This document shows, piece by piece, positions 15,558 to 23,640 of a stretch of DNA of 36,175 nucleotides. The notes below the pieces were generated by a model. That model was not told the DNA's origin and searched no databases. It saw only the letters and a list, made by a program, of their open reading frames with translations. Position numbers and translations under genes: made by a program. Source of the DNA: Oscillospiraceae bacterium (GTDB lineage Bacteria; Bacillota; Clostridia; Oscillospirales; SIG530); the NCBI GenBank assembly GCA_015067075.1, contig SVND01000026.1:1-36175 (forward strand). Reading direction: 5' to 3'. The first letter of the stretch is position 1; each line of letters opens with the position of its first letter.

Positions 15558-16820
15558 TTACAGAGCCTTTGCATTTGCAAGAAGATACTTCTCGCAATCT
15601 GCGCTCCAAAGACCGTTGTTAGCCTTAACAAGCTTTGCAAGCTCTGCGTACATAGCGTTGTCCTTGCCCTTTTCTTCAAGGTCAGCAAGAGCAACAAGCT
15701 CCATATCGATGTTTGTATAGATGAGCTTCTTTCCGCCGGGGATCTTGGGAAGATTAAGTGTTGTTTCAGCAGCAGCTGTAAGACCGCCGACGTGAGTGAT
15801 CATAGCGGAGGGATCGATAAGACCCTTTTCCATCATGCTGATGGATTCCTTCATATCGTCTGTGTTACCGCCGCTTGTGCCGATAACGTGAGTGAAATTG
15901 TAATGTACGTTGTAGAAGTTGAAGTTTGCAGAGAATTCGGGGTTTGTAGGACCTGCGAAGAAGTTGAGGCAGCCGCTCTTTGCAAGGATAGCATCACCCT
16001 GCTCAACAACGGGCTTAACGGGAGCAAATACGAATACGTCGTCAAATCCGTGACCGTCTGTGATCTTCTTGAGCTCTGCAACGGGATCTGCAAATTCAGC
16101 AGTATTGACATACATAAGCTTTACGCCGTTCTTTGCCGCATCTTCAACTGTAAGGATCTCAGCTGCACGGGCAAGTCTTGCGTTGTCGATATCTGTAACG
16201 ACCAAAACGGCAGGCTTTCTGTCGTTGTGGATGGCGTAGTCGATAGCACCGAGACCCATGGGGCCTGCACCTGCAAGGATAGCTGTGTAGCCGCCTTCCT
16301 TGATGCCCATTTCATGTACGTATGTACCCTGAGGAATGTGGAAGTTTGCATGGTATGCGCCAACGATGCAGCTCATAGGCTCGGAAAGAGATCCATAGAA
16401 GTATGCGTCGCCGTCATAAGGAAGAAGGCATCCGCAAAGCATTACTTCTTCGGGGATAACGATGTATGTAGCCGCGCCGCCGATATACTTATAGGAATAA
16501 CCGGGAGCATCCAAAGAGCCCTTATAGTTCATAGCAGGCTGAATCGTGAACTTTTGACCTTCCTTGAACTGGTTCTGCCACTTTGCACCGACCTTAACGA
16601 TCTCGCCGCAGAATTCATGACCGATGATGATGGGGTTTACGTCGATATCGTTGGGAACGCGCTTATGGTCGCTTCCCTGCATTGCTGCCTTGTAGGAAGA
16701 CATGCAAACGCTGTCGGATACGATATGTGCGAGTATCTCGCCTTCTTTGATCTCCGGCAATTCAAACTCTTCAAGACGAAGATTATTTTTACCGTAAAGT
16801 CTTAATGCTTTTGTTTTCAT
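15558..16820 (-). CDS. Zinc-dependent dehydrogenase, L-sorbose-1-phosphate reductase-like
   Basis: A 420-residue medium-chain dehydrogenase. The catalytic zinc ligands are visible as Cys39, His68 and Glu69 (GHEFCGE). The four-cysteine structural zinc lobe is absent. The nucleotide-binding fold follows GAGPMGLGAIDYA. Overall sequence and length (for example GYSYKYIGG and YGSLSEPMSCIVGAYH) resemble SorE-type L-sorbose-1-phosphate reductases, which interconvert sorbose 1-phosphate and glucitol 6-phosphate. The start at 16820 is chosen over the ATG at 16826 because AAGGAG lies nine bases before the former and only three before the latter. It follows the DeoR gene, whose stop codon lies in this ribosome binding site. 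Substrate assignment is by resemblance only. Confidence 0.82.
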   Translation of the reverse strand: MKTKALRLYGKNNLRLEEFELPEIKEGEILAHIVSDSVCMSSYKAAMQGSDHKRVPNDIDVNPIIIGHEFCGEIVKVGAKWQNQFKEGQKFTIQPAMNYKGSLDAPGYSYKYIGGAATYIVIPEEVMLCGCLLPYDGDAYFYGSLSEPMSCIVGAYHANFHIPQGTYVHEMGIKEGGYTAILAGAGPMGLGAIDYAIHNDRKPAVLVVTDIDNARLARAAEILTVEDAAKNGVKLMYVNTAEFADPVAELKKITDGHGFDDVFVFAPVKPVVEQGDAILAKSGCLNFFAGPTNPEFSANFNFYNVHYNFTHVIGTSGGNTDDMKESISMMEKGLIDPSAMITHVGGLTAAAETTLNLPKIPGGKKLIYTNIDMELVALADLEEKGKDNAMYAELAKLVKANNGLWSADCEKYLLANAKAL

Positions 16821-16834
16821 TTTCATTTACTCCT

Positions 16835-17596
16835 TTATTCTGCAATTATAAGTTTTGCTTTATTATCAAAATATTCGCCGGGGTCCGCATCGCTTATCAG
16901 AACGTCCACGTCATCAGGCACCGCAAAGGTGTAAGGAAGCGTTCTATCAAGCTTCGTTTTGTCCATCAGAACTATCACGCGCCGCGCTTTTTTCACCACA
17001 AGGCGCTTAAGCTCCGCTTCGGCAGGATTGCCGCAGGTAAAACCCGCGTCCTTTGAAAGCCCCGATGTTGCCATAACGGCAAGGTCAATGTTAATAGTGG
17101 ATATGAATTCCAACGCCGCCGAGCCAGAAAGCGAAAGATTGTCGCGATTAAGCAGTCCTCCTACCATGGTGACGGGCGTTGATATTTTGCTCGCCAGCTC
17201 AAGAGCAATATTCGGACCGCACGTTATGGCGGAAAGCCGCTTTGCCGACATATGCTTTACAAAGGTCATGACCGTTGTTCCTGCGTCAAAATACACGGAG
17301 CGTCCTTCCTCGATAAGCTCAGACGCCGCACTTGCTATTTTCATCTTAGCGTCGAAATTGGTAAGCTCTCGATCGGTATATGCCGCTTCCTGTCGGCTGT
17401 TGTCCGAGCCCTTAAGCGCTTTGACGCTCATGGCTCCGCCCTTCGTCCTGATTATATCTCCGCTGCTTTCAAGATACTCAAGATCGCGTCTGAGTGTCAT
17501 GGAAGACACGTCGGGGAATTCCTGCTCAAGCTCGTGAAGCGATATTGATAACCTTTCGTTTATCAAACGAAGGATCATTTCTCGCCGTTGCTTCAA
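16835..17596 (-). CDS. DeoR-family transcriptional regulator (TTG start)
   Basis: A 253-residue repressor-type protein. The N-terminal winged helix shows the DeoR signature (SSMTLRRDLEYLESSGDIIRT), and the C-terminal domain is the sugar-phosphate-sensing DeoRC fold (YFDAGTTVMTF, ITCGPNIALELA, VGGLLNRDNLSLSG). The start is TTG at 17596, chosen because GGGAGGTG lies at good spacing just upstream and it gives the full N-terminal helix; the next ATG is six codons in. It is the first gene of the operon it probably controls, and a phosphorylated sugar made by the pathway is the likely inducer. Candidate operators are at 17627-17645 and 17661-17675. Confidence 0.9.
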   Translation of the reverse strand: MKQRREMILRLINERLSISLHELEQEFPDVSSMTLRRDLEYLESSGDIIRTKGGAMSVKALKGSDNSRQEAAYTDRELTNFDAKMKIASAASELIEEGRSVYFDAGTTVMTFVKHMSAKRLSAITCGPNIALELASKISTPVTMVGGLLNRDNLSLSGSAALEFISTINIDLAVMATSGLSKDAGFTCGNPAEAELKRLVVKKARRVIVLMDKTKLDRTLPYTFAVPDDVDVLISDADPGEYFDNKAKLIIAE

Positions 17597-17626
17597 AACG
17601 GCACCTCCCTCTTCTTTTACTGCGTT

Positions 17627-17645
17627 TTCACGTTAATTTTGTGAA
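17627..17645. promoter_or_regulatory. Candidate DeoR operator 1
   Basis: Inverted repeat TTCAC (17627-17631), nine bases, GTGAA (17641-17645), in the transcribed leader between the promoter and the deoR-family start codon. Confidence 0.4.
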
Positions 17646-17660
17646 GTAAAACCATGAATT

Positions 17661-17675
17661 TGTGATTTTTTCACA
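17661..17675. promoter_or_regulatory. Candidate DeoR operator 2
   Basis: Inverted repeat TGTGA, five T bases, TCACA, just downstream of the -10 box. Another TTTTTCACA half-site is found at about 17722-17730, beyond the -35 box. Confidence 0.45.
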
Positions 17676-17686
17676 CATGCATTTAT

Positions 17687-17715
17687 ATTTTACACTATAA
17701 GCTCAAGATTGTCAA
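17687..17715 (-). promoter_or_regulatory. Promoter of the DeoR/PDH operon
   Basis: On the minus strand TTGACA (17710-17715), 17 bases, TAAAAT (17687-17692). It is flanked by the TTCAC/GTGAA repeats described as candidate operators. Confidence 0.8.
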
Positions 17716-17866
17716 GTAAATTTTTCACAAAAACCGCGTTTTTACATACTTTTTACATTGTTTTTTTGATTTTGCTTTTGTTAAACCTGTCCGCCTGTAA
17801 TACACCCTCGTTCAGCAAAGGAAAAACACCTTTAAAAAGCTCTGTAAAACCGTAATCCTTTAACAC

Positions 17867-17900
17867 AAAAAGTGCCGTGCGGAAATCCGCACGGCACTTT
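17867..17900 (-). terminator. Terminator of the InlB-repeat protease gene
   Basis: A 14-bp GC-rich perfect stem (17869-17882 with 17887-17900) with loop AAAT is followed on the minus strand by a T run. It starts 17 bases after the stop codon. Confidence 0.9.
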
Positions 17901-17916
17901 AAAATTATTGCTTTTC

Positions 17917-20382
17917 TCACTCAATGTAGCAAGCGAGATAATACGGGAAGATGTAGTTTGCATTTTCTGTACTGCGTATGTTTATATAAGTCTGATCCGT
18001 GTTGACAACATCGTAAACAAAGTAATTGATGTAGAACGTCTCTGTCGAGCCGTCAAGCAGCTCAACATCGTATGTTTCCGACTGCTTTTCAATCAAGGTC
18101 GGCGCAATTCCGTTGCACGTCAGATCAACGTAAGCCGTTTCGCGTCCTGCATGCATAAGACCCATAACTACGACGTGGTATCTCGCCTCGCCCGCCGGTT
18201 TACCGGGATCAAACCAATAATAATCATTATCCGCGTAGTTGTAAAGCCTGTAGATAGTACCCATAACGGTCTGTCCGTTATCAAGCACCTCTGCATTTGC
18301 CATAGTATTGTTGAGCGACTTCTGTGCATTTTCTCCGTTTTCTTCGGACTCGACCATATTGAGAATATCAAGCATAGATATAGCACTGCCCGTTTCTTTA
18401 CCGAAATCCTCCGGTGTTATGGGATTGGATCTGTCGAGCTTATCAAGGTTGCTTACCTTTGCCGCAAGATTGATATTCTGACCGTCCTCCGCAGTGAGAA
18501 TATTTACACCGATAGCTTCGCCATACTCGTTTACAAGAGGACCGCCGCTGTTACCCGAAGAGATGGGCGCCGTCGTCTGGATATAATCTACGCCTTCAAT
18601 TTCTCTGCTTGCCTGGGAAACAATACCCTCCGACAAAGAGCCTGTAAGACCGAGGGAGCTTCCGATAGCATATACGGTTTCACCTGTTTTTACTTCCCTT
18701 GTGGAAAGCTGTATCGTCGGGAGACCTTCCGCTTCAACCTTAAGTATTGCAAGGTCGTAATCCGCATCATACGCAAGTATCTGCGTTACTTCATATACCT
18801 TGCCTGTAGAAAGCTTCACCTCAAGCTTGAATGCGCCGTCAATTACATGGTGGCACGATACGATAACGCCGTTGCTTTCAACGATAAAGCCCGTACCAAG
18901 GGACTGCTGCACCAATCCACCCATGCCGTAGTTGTATATCTCAACGGTTGCAGGGGACACTTTTTCATATACCTCCTGTGCCGTGACGGTAGCCTTTACC
19001 CAGCTTGCTTTTACTGAAATGTCGGATTTAACGGAATCAAAGGAAGTATCCCATCCGTTGAAATTGTATCCTTCGCGGGACGTCTTCGGAGCAGTTGCGC
19101 TCTTGCCGTATTCAACGGTCTGCGATGTCTGACCCTCGTCAAGCTTTCCGCCCGCAAGGTCAAATGTTACTGTAAACTTTTTGATCTTCCATTTTGCTGT
19201 TACGATAATGTCGTCTTTTACGTCATCGTATTTTCTATCCCAGCCATTGAATGTATAGCCCTCGCGGGACGTCTTCGGAGCAGTTGCCTTGCCGCCGTGG
19301 GAAACAGTCTGCGCGATATCTCCGCTTTCAAGCGTACCGCCGTTGAGATTAAAGGTTACTTCATATTTAAGCTCCTTCCAAAGAGCCGTGACCTTCATAT
19401 TTTCAACTATGCGTTCAACATCCTGATCCCAGCCGCCGAAGCGATATCCCTCACGCGTTACCTCGGGAAGCACGGCGCTCTTGCCGTATTCAACCGTTTG
19501 TGTCAGCTGACCGCCGCCTGTGCGCGTACCGCTTGCCGTATCGAAGATTACCTCAAATACGTTTATTTTCCACTTTGCCGTAACTGTGATATCCTCGGTG
19601 ATACTGTCAAAGCTCTTGTCCCAGCCGTCGAAGGTGTGGCCCTCGCGCATGACGAGCGGTACAGTTGCCGCCGAGCCGTAATTTACAGTCTGTGTCGCTT
19701 CGCCCTCGTAAATGTTACCGCCTGCAGGATCAAAAACAACAGTATAGGAATTTATCTCCCATACAGCCTTCGACGTGACATCCTTTGTGATATTGTCCGT
19801 AGCCGTATCCCAGCCTTTGAACGTATATCCCACTCTTTCAGCTGTCGGTTCAGTTGCCGCACCGCCGTACTTTACAGTTTGCGTTGCCTCGCCCTTTACT
19901 TCACCGCCGTTGCCGTCGAAAGTAACTGTATATTCATTTATCTTCCAAATAGCCTTGAATGTTGCATCAGCTTTGATACCGCTGAAATCGCCGTCCCAGC
20001 CTGTCTGCGTATAGCCTTCTCTGGAAAGCACAGGAGCGGCAGGCGCGGCGCCGTGATCCACAGTTTGCTCTAAAGCACCGTTTTCAAGCGTACCGCCGTC
20101 GGGATCAAATACTACTTTATACGTATTTAGCTTCCAAATGGCTTTTACAGTAATATCCTCTTCAGGCGCAGAAAAATCAGCGCTCCATTTTTCAAAGGTA
20201 TAGCCTTCTTTTCGTACAGACGGTGCAGTTGCCGCAGTACCCGCTTCGATAGTTTGCTCAAGGGGAACAGAATCCGTCTGTTCGCCGCCTGAAAGGTCAA
20301 AGGTTACAATAATCTCCTTTGCACATCCCGCGGACAAAAGAAGCATCACACTCATTAAAATGGCTATTATTCTTTTTGTCAT
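17917..20382 (-). CDS. Lipoprotein with seven InlB B-repeats, HtrA-like serine protease and PPC-like tail
   Basis: An 821-residue exported protein. Residues 1-20 form a lipoprotein signal with lipobox LSAGC (Cys20). Seven repeats of about 62 residues (about 24-460) follow the InlB B-repeat pattern: V-x-F-D-x-x-G-G, Q-T-V, P-x-x-x-R-E-G-Y-T-F-x-G-W, I-x-V-x-A-x-W-K. A trypsin/HtrA-like protease domain follows with a complete triad: His512 (CHHVIDG), Asp543 (YDLAIL) and Ser612 (GNSGGPL). No PDZ domain is evident. The end (about 690-821; NNTMANAEVL, VMGTI, NDYYWFD) resembles a bacterial pre-peptidase C-terminal domain. The start at 20382 is preferred over 20412 because AAAGGAAG precedes it and the signal peptide then begins MTKR. 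It probably acts on surface or secreted proteins, and the repeats may work as a spacer or adhesin. Confidence 0.9.
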   Translation of the reverse strand: MTKRIIAILMSVMLLLSAGCAKEIIVTFDLSGGEQTDSVPLEQTIEAGTAATAPSVRKEGYTFEKWSADFSAPEEDITVKAIWKLNTYKVVFDPDGGTLENGALEQTVDHGAAPAAPVLSREGYTQTGWDGDFSGIKADATFKAIWKINEYTVTFDGNGGEVKGEATQTVKYGGAATEPTAERVGYTFKGWDTATDNITKDVTSKAVWEINSYTVVFDPAGGNIYEGEATQTVNYGSAATVPLVMREGHTFDGWDKSFDSITEDITVTAKWKINVFEVIFDTASGTRTGGGQLTQTVEYGKSAVLPEVTREGYRFGGWDQDVERIVENMKVTALWKELKYEVTFNLNGGTLESGDIAQTVSHGGKATAPKTSREGYTFNGWDRKYDDVKDDIIVTAKWKIKKFTVTFDLAGGKLDEGQTSQTVEYGKSATAPKTSREGYNFNGWDTSFDSVKSDISVKASWVKATVTAQEVYEKVSPATVEIYNYGMGGLVQQSLGTGFIVESNGVIVSCHHVIDGAFKLEVKLSTGKVYEVTQILAYDADYDLAILKVEAEGLPTIQLSTREVKTGETVYAIGSSLGLTGSLSEGIVSQASREIEGVDYIQTTAPISSGNSGGPLVNEYGEAIGVNILTAEDGQNINLAAKVSNLDKLDRSNPITPEDFGKETGSAISMLDILNMVESEENGENAQKSLNNTMANAEVLDNGQTVMGTIYRLYNYADNDYYWFDPGKPAGEARYHVVVMGLMHAGRETAYVDLTCNGIAPTLIEKQSETYDVELLDGSTETFYINYFVYDVVNTDQTYINIRSTENANYIFPYYLACYIE

Positions 20383-20428
20383 ATTTCTTGCACTTCCTTT
20401 CTTTTCTACCATTTTTTATTGTAATTTA

Positions 20429-20457
20429 ATTATACAACACTTTTTTATGCTTGTCAA
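20429..20457 (-). promoter_or_regulatory. Promoter of the InlB-repeat protease gene
   Basis: TTGACA (20452-20457), 17 bases, TATAAT (20429-20434) on the minus strand is a perfect consensus. It lies 47 bases upstream of the chosen start codon. Confidence 0.85.
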
Positions 20458-20551
20458 TACCTCTAACTACTACCATTTTTACATTTAGCATATTTTTTCG
20501 GAATTTTTTTATAAATTTCAGGAATAATACATTATAAAAGGAGCGATAAAT

Positions 20552-21253
20552 ATGAAAAATAACAGCGAAGAAGCTCAAGCCCAAGTCTCACCCTCCGAAG
20601 GCGAGCAGCAGCAAATACACGAGTACGGAAGCATTACCGCCCGCGGTCACCACGGTGCAATACATTGCCTTTCTATCATCGGTCAGGTGGAAGGTCACTA
20701 TATCCTCCCCTCCCAAAACAAAACGACAAAATACGAGCACGTTTTACCACAGCTCGTAGCCATTGAGGAAAGTCCTCAAATAGAGGGACTACTCGTTCTG
20801 CTGAACACGGTTGGAGGTGACGTAGAGGCAGGACTCGCCATAGCGGAGATGCTGGCAGGTATGGAAACGCCCGTCGTCTCCTTGATTTTAGGCGGCGGTC
20901 ATTCCATCGGCGTTCCCCTTGCCGTGTCGGCGCGAATTTCCTTTATCGCTCCATCGGCAACGATGACAGTGCATCCCGTGCGTATGAACGGCGTTATGAT
21001 GGGCGTACCGCAAAGCTTCAGCTACGTGGACAGGATGCAGGAGCGAGTGGTAAGATTCGTCTGCGACAATTCGAAAATATCGCCGAAGGATTTCCGCAAG
21101 CTGATGACGAATACGACGGAGCTCGCCTCCGATATCGGCACGGTGCTTACAGGCGACGAAGCCGTAAGCATGGGGCTTATCGACCGCGTCGGCTCAATAA
21201 GCGAAGCGCTTGACGCCCTTGCAGGTCTTATTGAAGAGAAAGAAAATAAATAA
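20552..21253 (+). CDS. tepA: ClpP-like serine protease, TepA family
   Basis: A 233-residue ClpP/crotonase-fold protease. After a polar N-terminal tail of about 25 residues come the strand [18 protein letters not shown], the nucleophile motif [13 protein letters not shown] (serine in G-H-S-I-G) and the catalytic histidine in TVHPVRM, followed by the helical [10 protein letters not shown]. TepA proteins in Bacillus are linked to processing of exported proteins or leftover signal peptides. The protein lacks a signal sequence and transmembrane helix and is expected in the cytoplasm. Start ATG follows AAAGGAG. It is followed by a hairpin at 21304-21342. In many Firmicutes a DNA translocase gene follows; here an AI-2E family gene does. 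Confidence 0.85.
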   Translation: MKNNSEEAQAQVSPSEGEQQQIHEYGSITARGHHGAIHCLSIIGQVEGHYILPSQNKTTKYEHVLPQLVAIEESPQIEGLLVLLNTVGGDVEAGLAIAEMLAGMETPVVSLILGGGHSIGVPLAVSARISFIAPSATMTVHPVRMNGVMMGVPQSFSYVDRMQERVVRFVCDNSKISPKDFRKLMTNTTELASDIGTVLTGDEAVSMGLIDRVGSISEALDALAGLIEEKENK

Positions 21254-21287
21254 TACAAATTTTAATCACATCTTAATAAATCTACTC

Positions 21288-21317
21288 TTGCATATTAAGT
21301 AATAAGTGTGGTATAAT
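21288..21317 (+). promoter_or_regulatory. Promoter of the AI-2E family gene
   Basis: TTGCAT (21288-21293), 18 bases, TATAAT (21312-21317) with an upstream TGG (extended -10). The -10 box lies inside the left arm of a long inverted repeat. Confidence 0.7.
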
Positions 21318-21342
21318 ATAGAAAATATTACACCACACTTTT
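21304..21342 (+). terminator. Hairpin after tepA that overlaps the next promoter
   Basis: Left arm 21304-21319 and right arm 21325-21340 pair over 16 positions with one mismatch around the loop AGAAA, and the right arm ends in a short T run. It can end tepA transcription, yet it contains the -10 box of the following gene, so it may instead be an operator. Confidence 0.55.
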
Positions 21343-21364
21343 ATTTATGTTGGGAGGTACGGAA

Positions 21365-22597
21365 ATGAGTCCAAAAAGACCAAAGATTAATATGACGCTT
21401 TTCAGAACGAATATCGCCGTTTTACTTATCGGACTTGTACTCTTTTGGATAATCACAAATTTCGATCAGATAGGAAAGCTGCTTTACATATTGACACCTT
21501 TCTTTATCGGCTTTGTTATCGCTTATATTCTTTCATCGCCCGTAAGCTTTTTTGAATCAACTATCCTTCGTTTTATCGACAGGAAAAAGCCGCATCCTCG
21601 GATAAAAAGAGTAATTTCGATCCTGCTTTCCTTTATTCTGTTTTTCGGCTTGGTAACTGCCCTTCTTTCCGTAGTTATCCCTCAGCTTATAAAAAGCGTT
21701 GAAACGCTTATCAGCAACTTTTCAGGCTACCTTGCCAAGATAGATCAGCTTTTCACTTCTCTTTCAGTGCAATACGACCTTGACCTTACGTTTTTGATGG
21801 AAATATTCGACGAATGGGAGGTCATGCTTCTTGACAAAAACTCAATTGTCAACACTATTCTCAACACAGTTTTAACTTACCTTACCAATATCGTTTCCGC
21901 CGCTTCAAACGTGGCAAGCTCTATCGGCACAGCCTTTGTAAGCTTCATCATTTCTATTTACTTTTTGGGCTCAAAGGAAAAATACATTTCCCAATTCAAA
22001 AAAATACTCTATGCTTTTATGAACAGACGTTTTGCCGAAAAGGTATTTGATATCGCCGCTTTTACGGATCGCACCTTTAACCGCTATTTTTACGGTCAGC
22101 TGATCGACTCCGCGATCGTCGGTATCGTTTGCTTCATTTTCATGTCCATCTTTAAATTTCCCTACGCCTTGCTCATCAGCGTGCTTATCGGCGTAACAAA
22201 CATTATCCCGTTTTTCGGTCCTTTTATCGGCGCTATACCGAGTATATTTATACTTCTCATTGTAAATCCCGCCCAAGCGTTTTGGTTCACCTTGTTTATT
22301 CTTATTCTGCAACAAGTTGAAGGTAATATCGTCGCTCCGCGTATTCTCGGTAACACTATCGGTTTGCCGTCTATTTGGATAATGGTCGGCATCATCGTCG
22401 GCGGTGGGCTTTTCGGAATCGTCGGCATGGTCCTCGGCGTCCCCACCGTCGCCGTACTCCACGAGATTTTTTCACAGCTTGTTGAATACAGACTCAAGCG
22501 AAAGAATATGAGCACGGATACATCTGATTATTCAGGAAGCATTTCAAATCACGTTCCCTATCACGCAGACGAGGATAAGGAAGACGATGCAGAATAA
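21365..22597 (+). CDS. AI-2E/PerM family membrane protein
   Basis: A 410-residue integral membrane protein of the AI-2E transporter (PerM/YtvI) family. Hydrophobic segments occur near residues 15-35, 40-60 and 75-100, followed by a soluble-looking stretch (about 105-190) and a cluster of helices from about 200 to 350. The family-typical GVTNIIPFFGPFIGAIP and GNTIGLPSIWIMVGIIVGG are present. Members export small molecules or act in sodium/proton exchange, and the substrate here is unknown. The start at 21365 is preferred over the ATG at 21347 because GGGAGGT lies between them. Its last 11 bases overlap the phosphoesterase gene, which implies translational coupling. Confidence 0.9.
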   Translation: MSPKRPKINMTLFRTNIAVLLIGLVLFWIITNFDQIGKLLYILTPFFIGFVIAYILSSPVSFFESTILRFIDRKKPHPRIKRVISILLSFILFFGLVTALLSVVIPQLIKSVETLISNFSGYLAKIDQLFTSLSVQYDLDLTFLMEIFDEWEVMLLDKNSIVNTILNTVLTYLTNIVSAASNVASSIGTAFVSFIISIYFLGSKEKYISQFKKILYAFMNRRFAEKVFDIAAFTDRTFNRYFYGQLIDSAIVGIVCFIFMSIFKFPYALLISVLIGVTNIIPFFGPFIGAIPSIFILLIVNPAQAFWFTLFILILQQVEGNIVAPRILGNTIGLPSIWIMVGIIVGGGLFGIVGMVLGVPTVAVLHEIFSQLVEYRLKRKNMSTDTSDYSGSISNHVPYHADEDKEDDAE

Positions 22598-23051
22598 TAT
22601 GAATATACTTTTATTTTCAGATTCTCACGGTGCAAAATCATACATGGCAGACGCCATCAATGCTCACGGGAAAAGCACCGACCTTATAATCCATCTCGGA
22701 GACCATATCCGCGATGCACAGTTCATTTCCGATTATTATCCCCAATTTCGCTACGAGCTTATTTCAGGCAACTGCGACGGCATTTTTGCCCACGCTCTGC
22801 GCATACTTGAGCTTGAGGGCAAGCGCATACTTATCACCCACGGTCACACTTTAGGCGTAAAATCAAGGCTGGAAAAGCTGTACTGCTGTGCAGTTGAAAA
22901 CAAATGCGACGCCGCCTTTTTCGGACATACGCATCAGCCTTTGCACGTTTGCAAAAACGGCATTCACCTTGTAAATCCCGGCTGTGCGCCGTCATATGCG
23001 CGCATCAGCATCACCGAAAACGGTTTTGAAGTAAACATGAACAAATATTAA
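22587..23051 (+). CDS. YfcE/MJ0936-type metallophosphoesterase
   Basis: A 154-residue calcineurin-like phosphodiesterase. The metal-binding motifs appear in the standard order: FSDSHG near residue 10, HLGDH, SGNCD, ITHGHT and FGHTHQP. Small enzymes of this group hydrolyse phosphodiester model substrates and are cytoplasmic; the natural substrate is usually unknown. The start at 22587 overlaps the end of the membrane-protein gene and has AAGGAAG just upstream. A second in-frame ATG four codons later is possible and would give a start closer to the conserved NILLFSDSHG. A strong terminator follows. Confidence 0.92.
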   Translation: MQNNMNILLFSDSHGAKSYMADAINAHGKSTDLIIHLGDHIRDAQFISDYYPQFRYELISGNCDGIFAHALRILELEGKRILITHGHTLGVKSRLEKLYCCAVENKCDAAFFGHTHQPLHVCKNGIHLVNPGCAPSYARISITENGFEVNMNKY

Positions 23052-23058
23052 TGCAACA

Positions 23059-23090
23059 AAAAATCCGCAGAAAATTCTCTGCGGATTTTT
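23059..23090. terminator. Bidirectional terminator
   Basis: A 13-bp perfect inverted repeat (23059-23071 with 23078-23090), with A and T runs as stem ends, lies between the convergent phosphoesterase and YbjN-like genes. Confidence 0.88.
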
Positions 23091-23113
23091 ATTAGCTTAA
23101 GATTAGCCGGAAA

Positions 23114-23602
23114 TCAGTTTTGTTCTGCATTTTCCATTTCTATGAACTTTTTGAGATCGATCATACCCTTGGAAAGCATGAGGAATCTGTCGTTATATTT
23201 ATCAACAGTAAAGTTTGTTATGGCAAGTAAATACTCGAACACTTCATCGCCTGTAATGCTTTCACGGAAAGACTGTGTTGCTCTGAATCTGATCTCGCCG
23301 TCGTTTATATCATAATCGAAGCTGCCGTTTACAAGGCCGTAGTTTGCAACGCAAACAGCCAATGCCGCTTCAACTCTCTTATCCTCGCTGATCTTGAATC
23401 CCATGGGAGAAAAGACAGAAACGACCTGAGCGCCAGTATTAACTCTCATTATAAGATCCATCGGAAGATCATCGCCGCGTACACCAAGGCTTATTGTAAG
23501 ATCTTCATCAAATCTTTTAAATTTCCAGCCCTTGCTGTCGAGCGCTTTGCACATTTTTTCATAGACCGCTTTTGCTTGCTTGATTTCGTTTTCTGTTGCC
23601 AT
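23114..23602 (-). CDS. YbjN-domain-like protein
   Basis: A 162-residue cytoplasmic protein with a helix at the N-terminus (MATENEIKQAKAVYEKMCKAL) followed by a beta-rich core (LTISLGVRG, PMDLIMRVN, VVSVFSPMGF) and long helices. This resembles the YbjN/type III secretion chaperone-like fold. The RVEAALAVCVANYGLVNGSFDYDINDG stretch is typical of YbjN-like domains. Function in Firmicutes is unknown; related proteins have been tied to regulation or chaperone-like roles. ATG at 23602 follows AGGAGGAA. It lies 81 bases downstream of rpsT with only a weak terminator between, so read-through expression is plausible. Confidence 0.65.
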   Translation of the reverse strand: MATENEIKQAKAVYEKMCKALDSKGWKFKRFDEDLTISLGVRGDDLPMDLIMRVNTGAQVVSVFSPMGFKISEDKRVEAALAVCVANYGLVNGSFDYDINDGEIRFRATQSFRESITGDEVFEYLLAITNFTVDKYNDRFLMLSKGMIDLKKFIEMENAEQN

Positions 23603-23640
23603 AATAATTTCCTCCTAAATACTGTTTTTTTATACAACAA

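Larger units (their letters stand above)
17597..17916. other. Intergenic region holding regulatory sites only
   Basis: This 320-base gap holds the DeoR-operon promoter, two inverted repeats with TTCAC/GTGAA-type arms, and the terminator of the next gene. Between 17716 and 17866 I see only AT-rich sequence with no plausible gene. Confidence 0.7.

Noticed and set aside
13943-16805. Plus-strand frames of 347 and 337 codons opposite the aldolase fusion and zinc dehydrogenase
   Set aside because: Codon-register mirrors of real enzymes, with no supporting start signals.
17917-20382. Tandem repeats as a mobile or non-coding repeat element
   Set aside because: They are in-frame, diverged InlB-type protein repeats within one lipoprotein gene.
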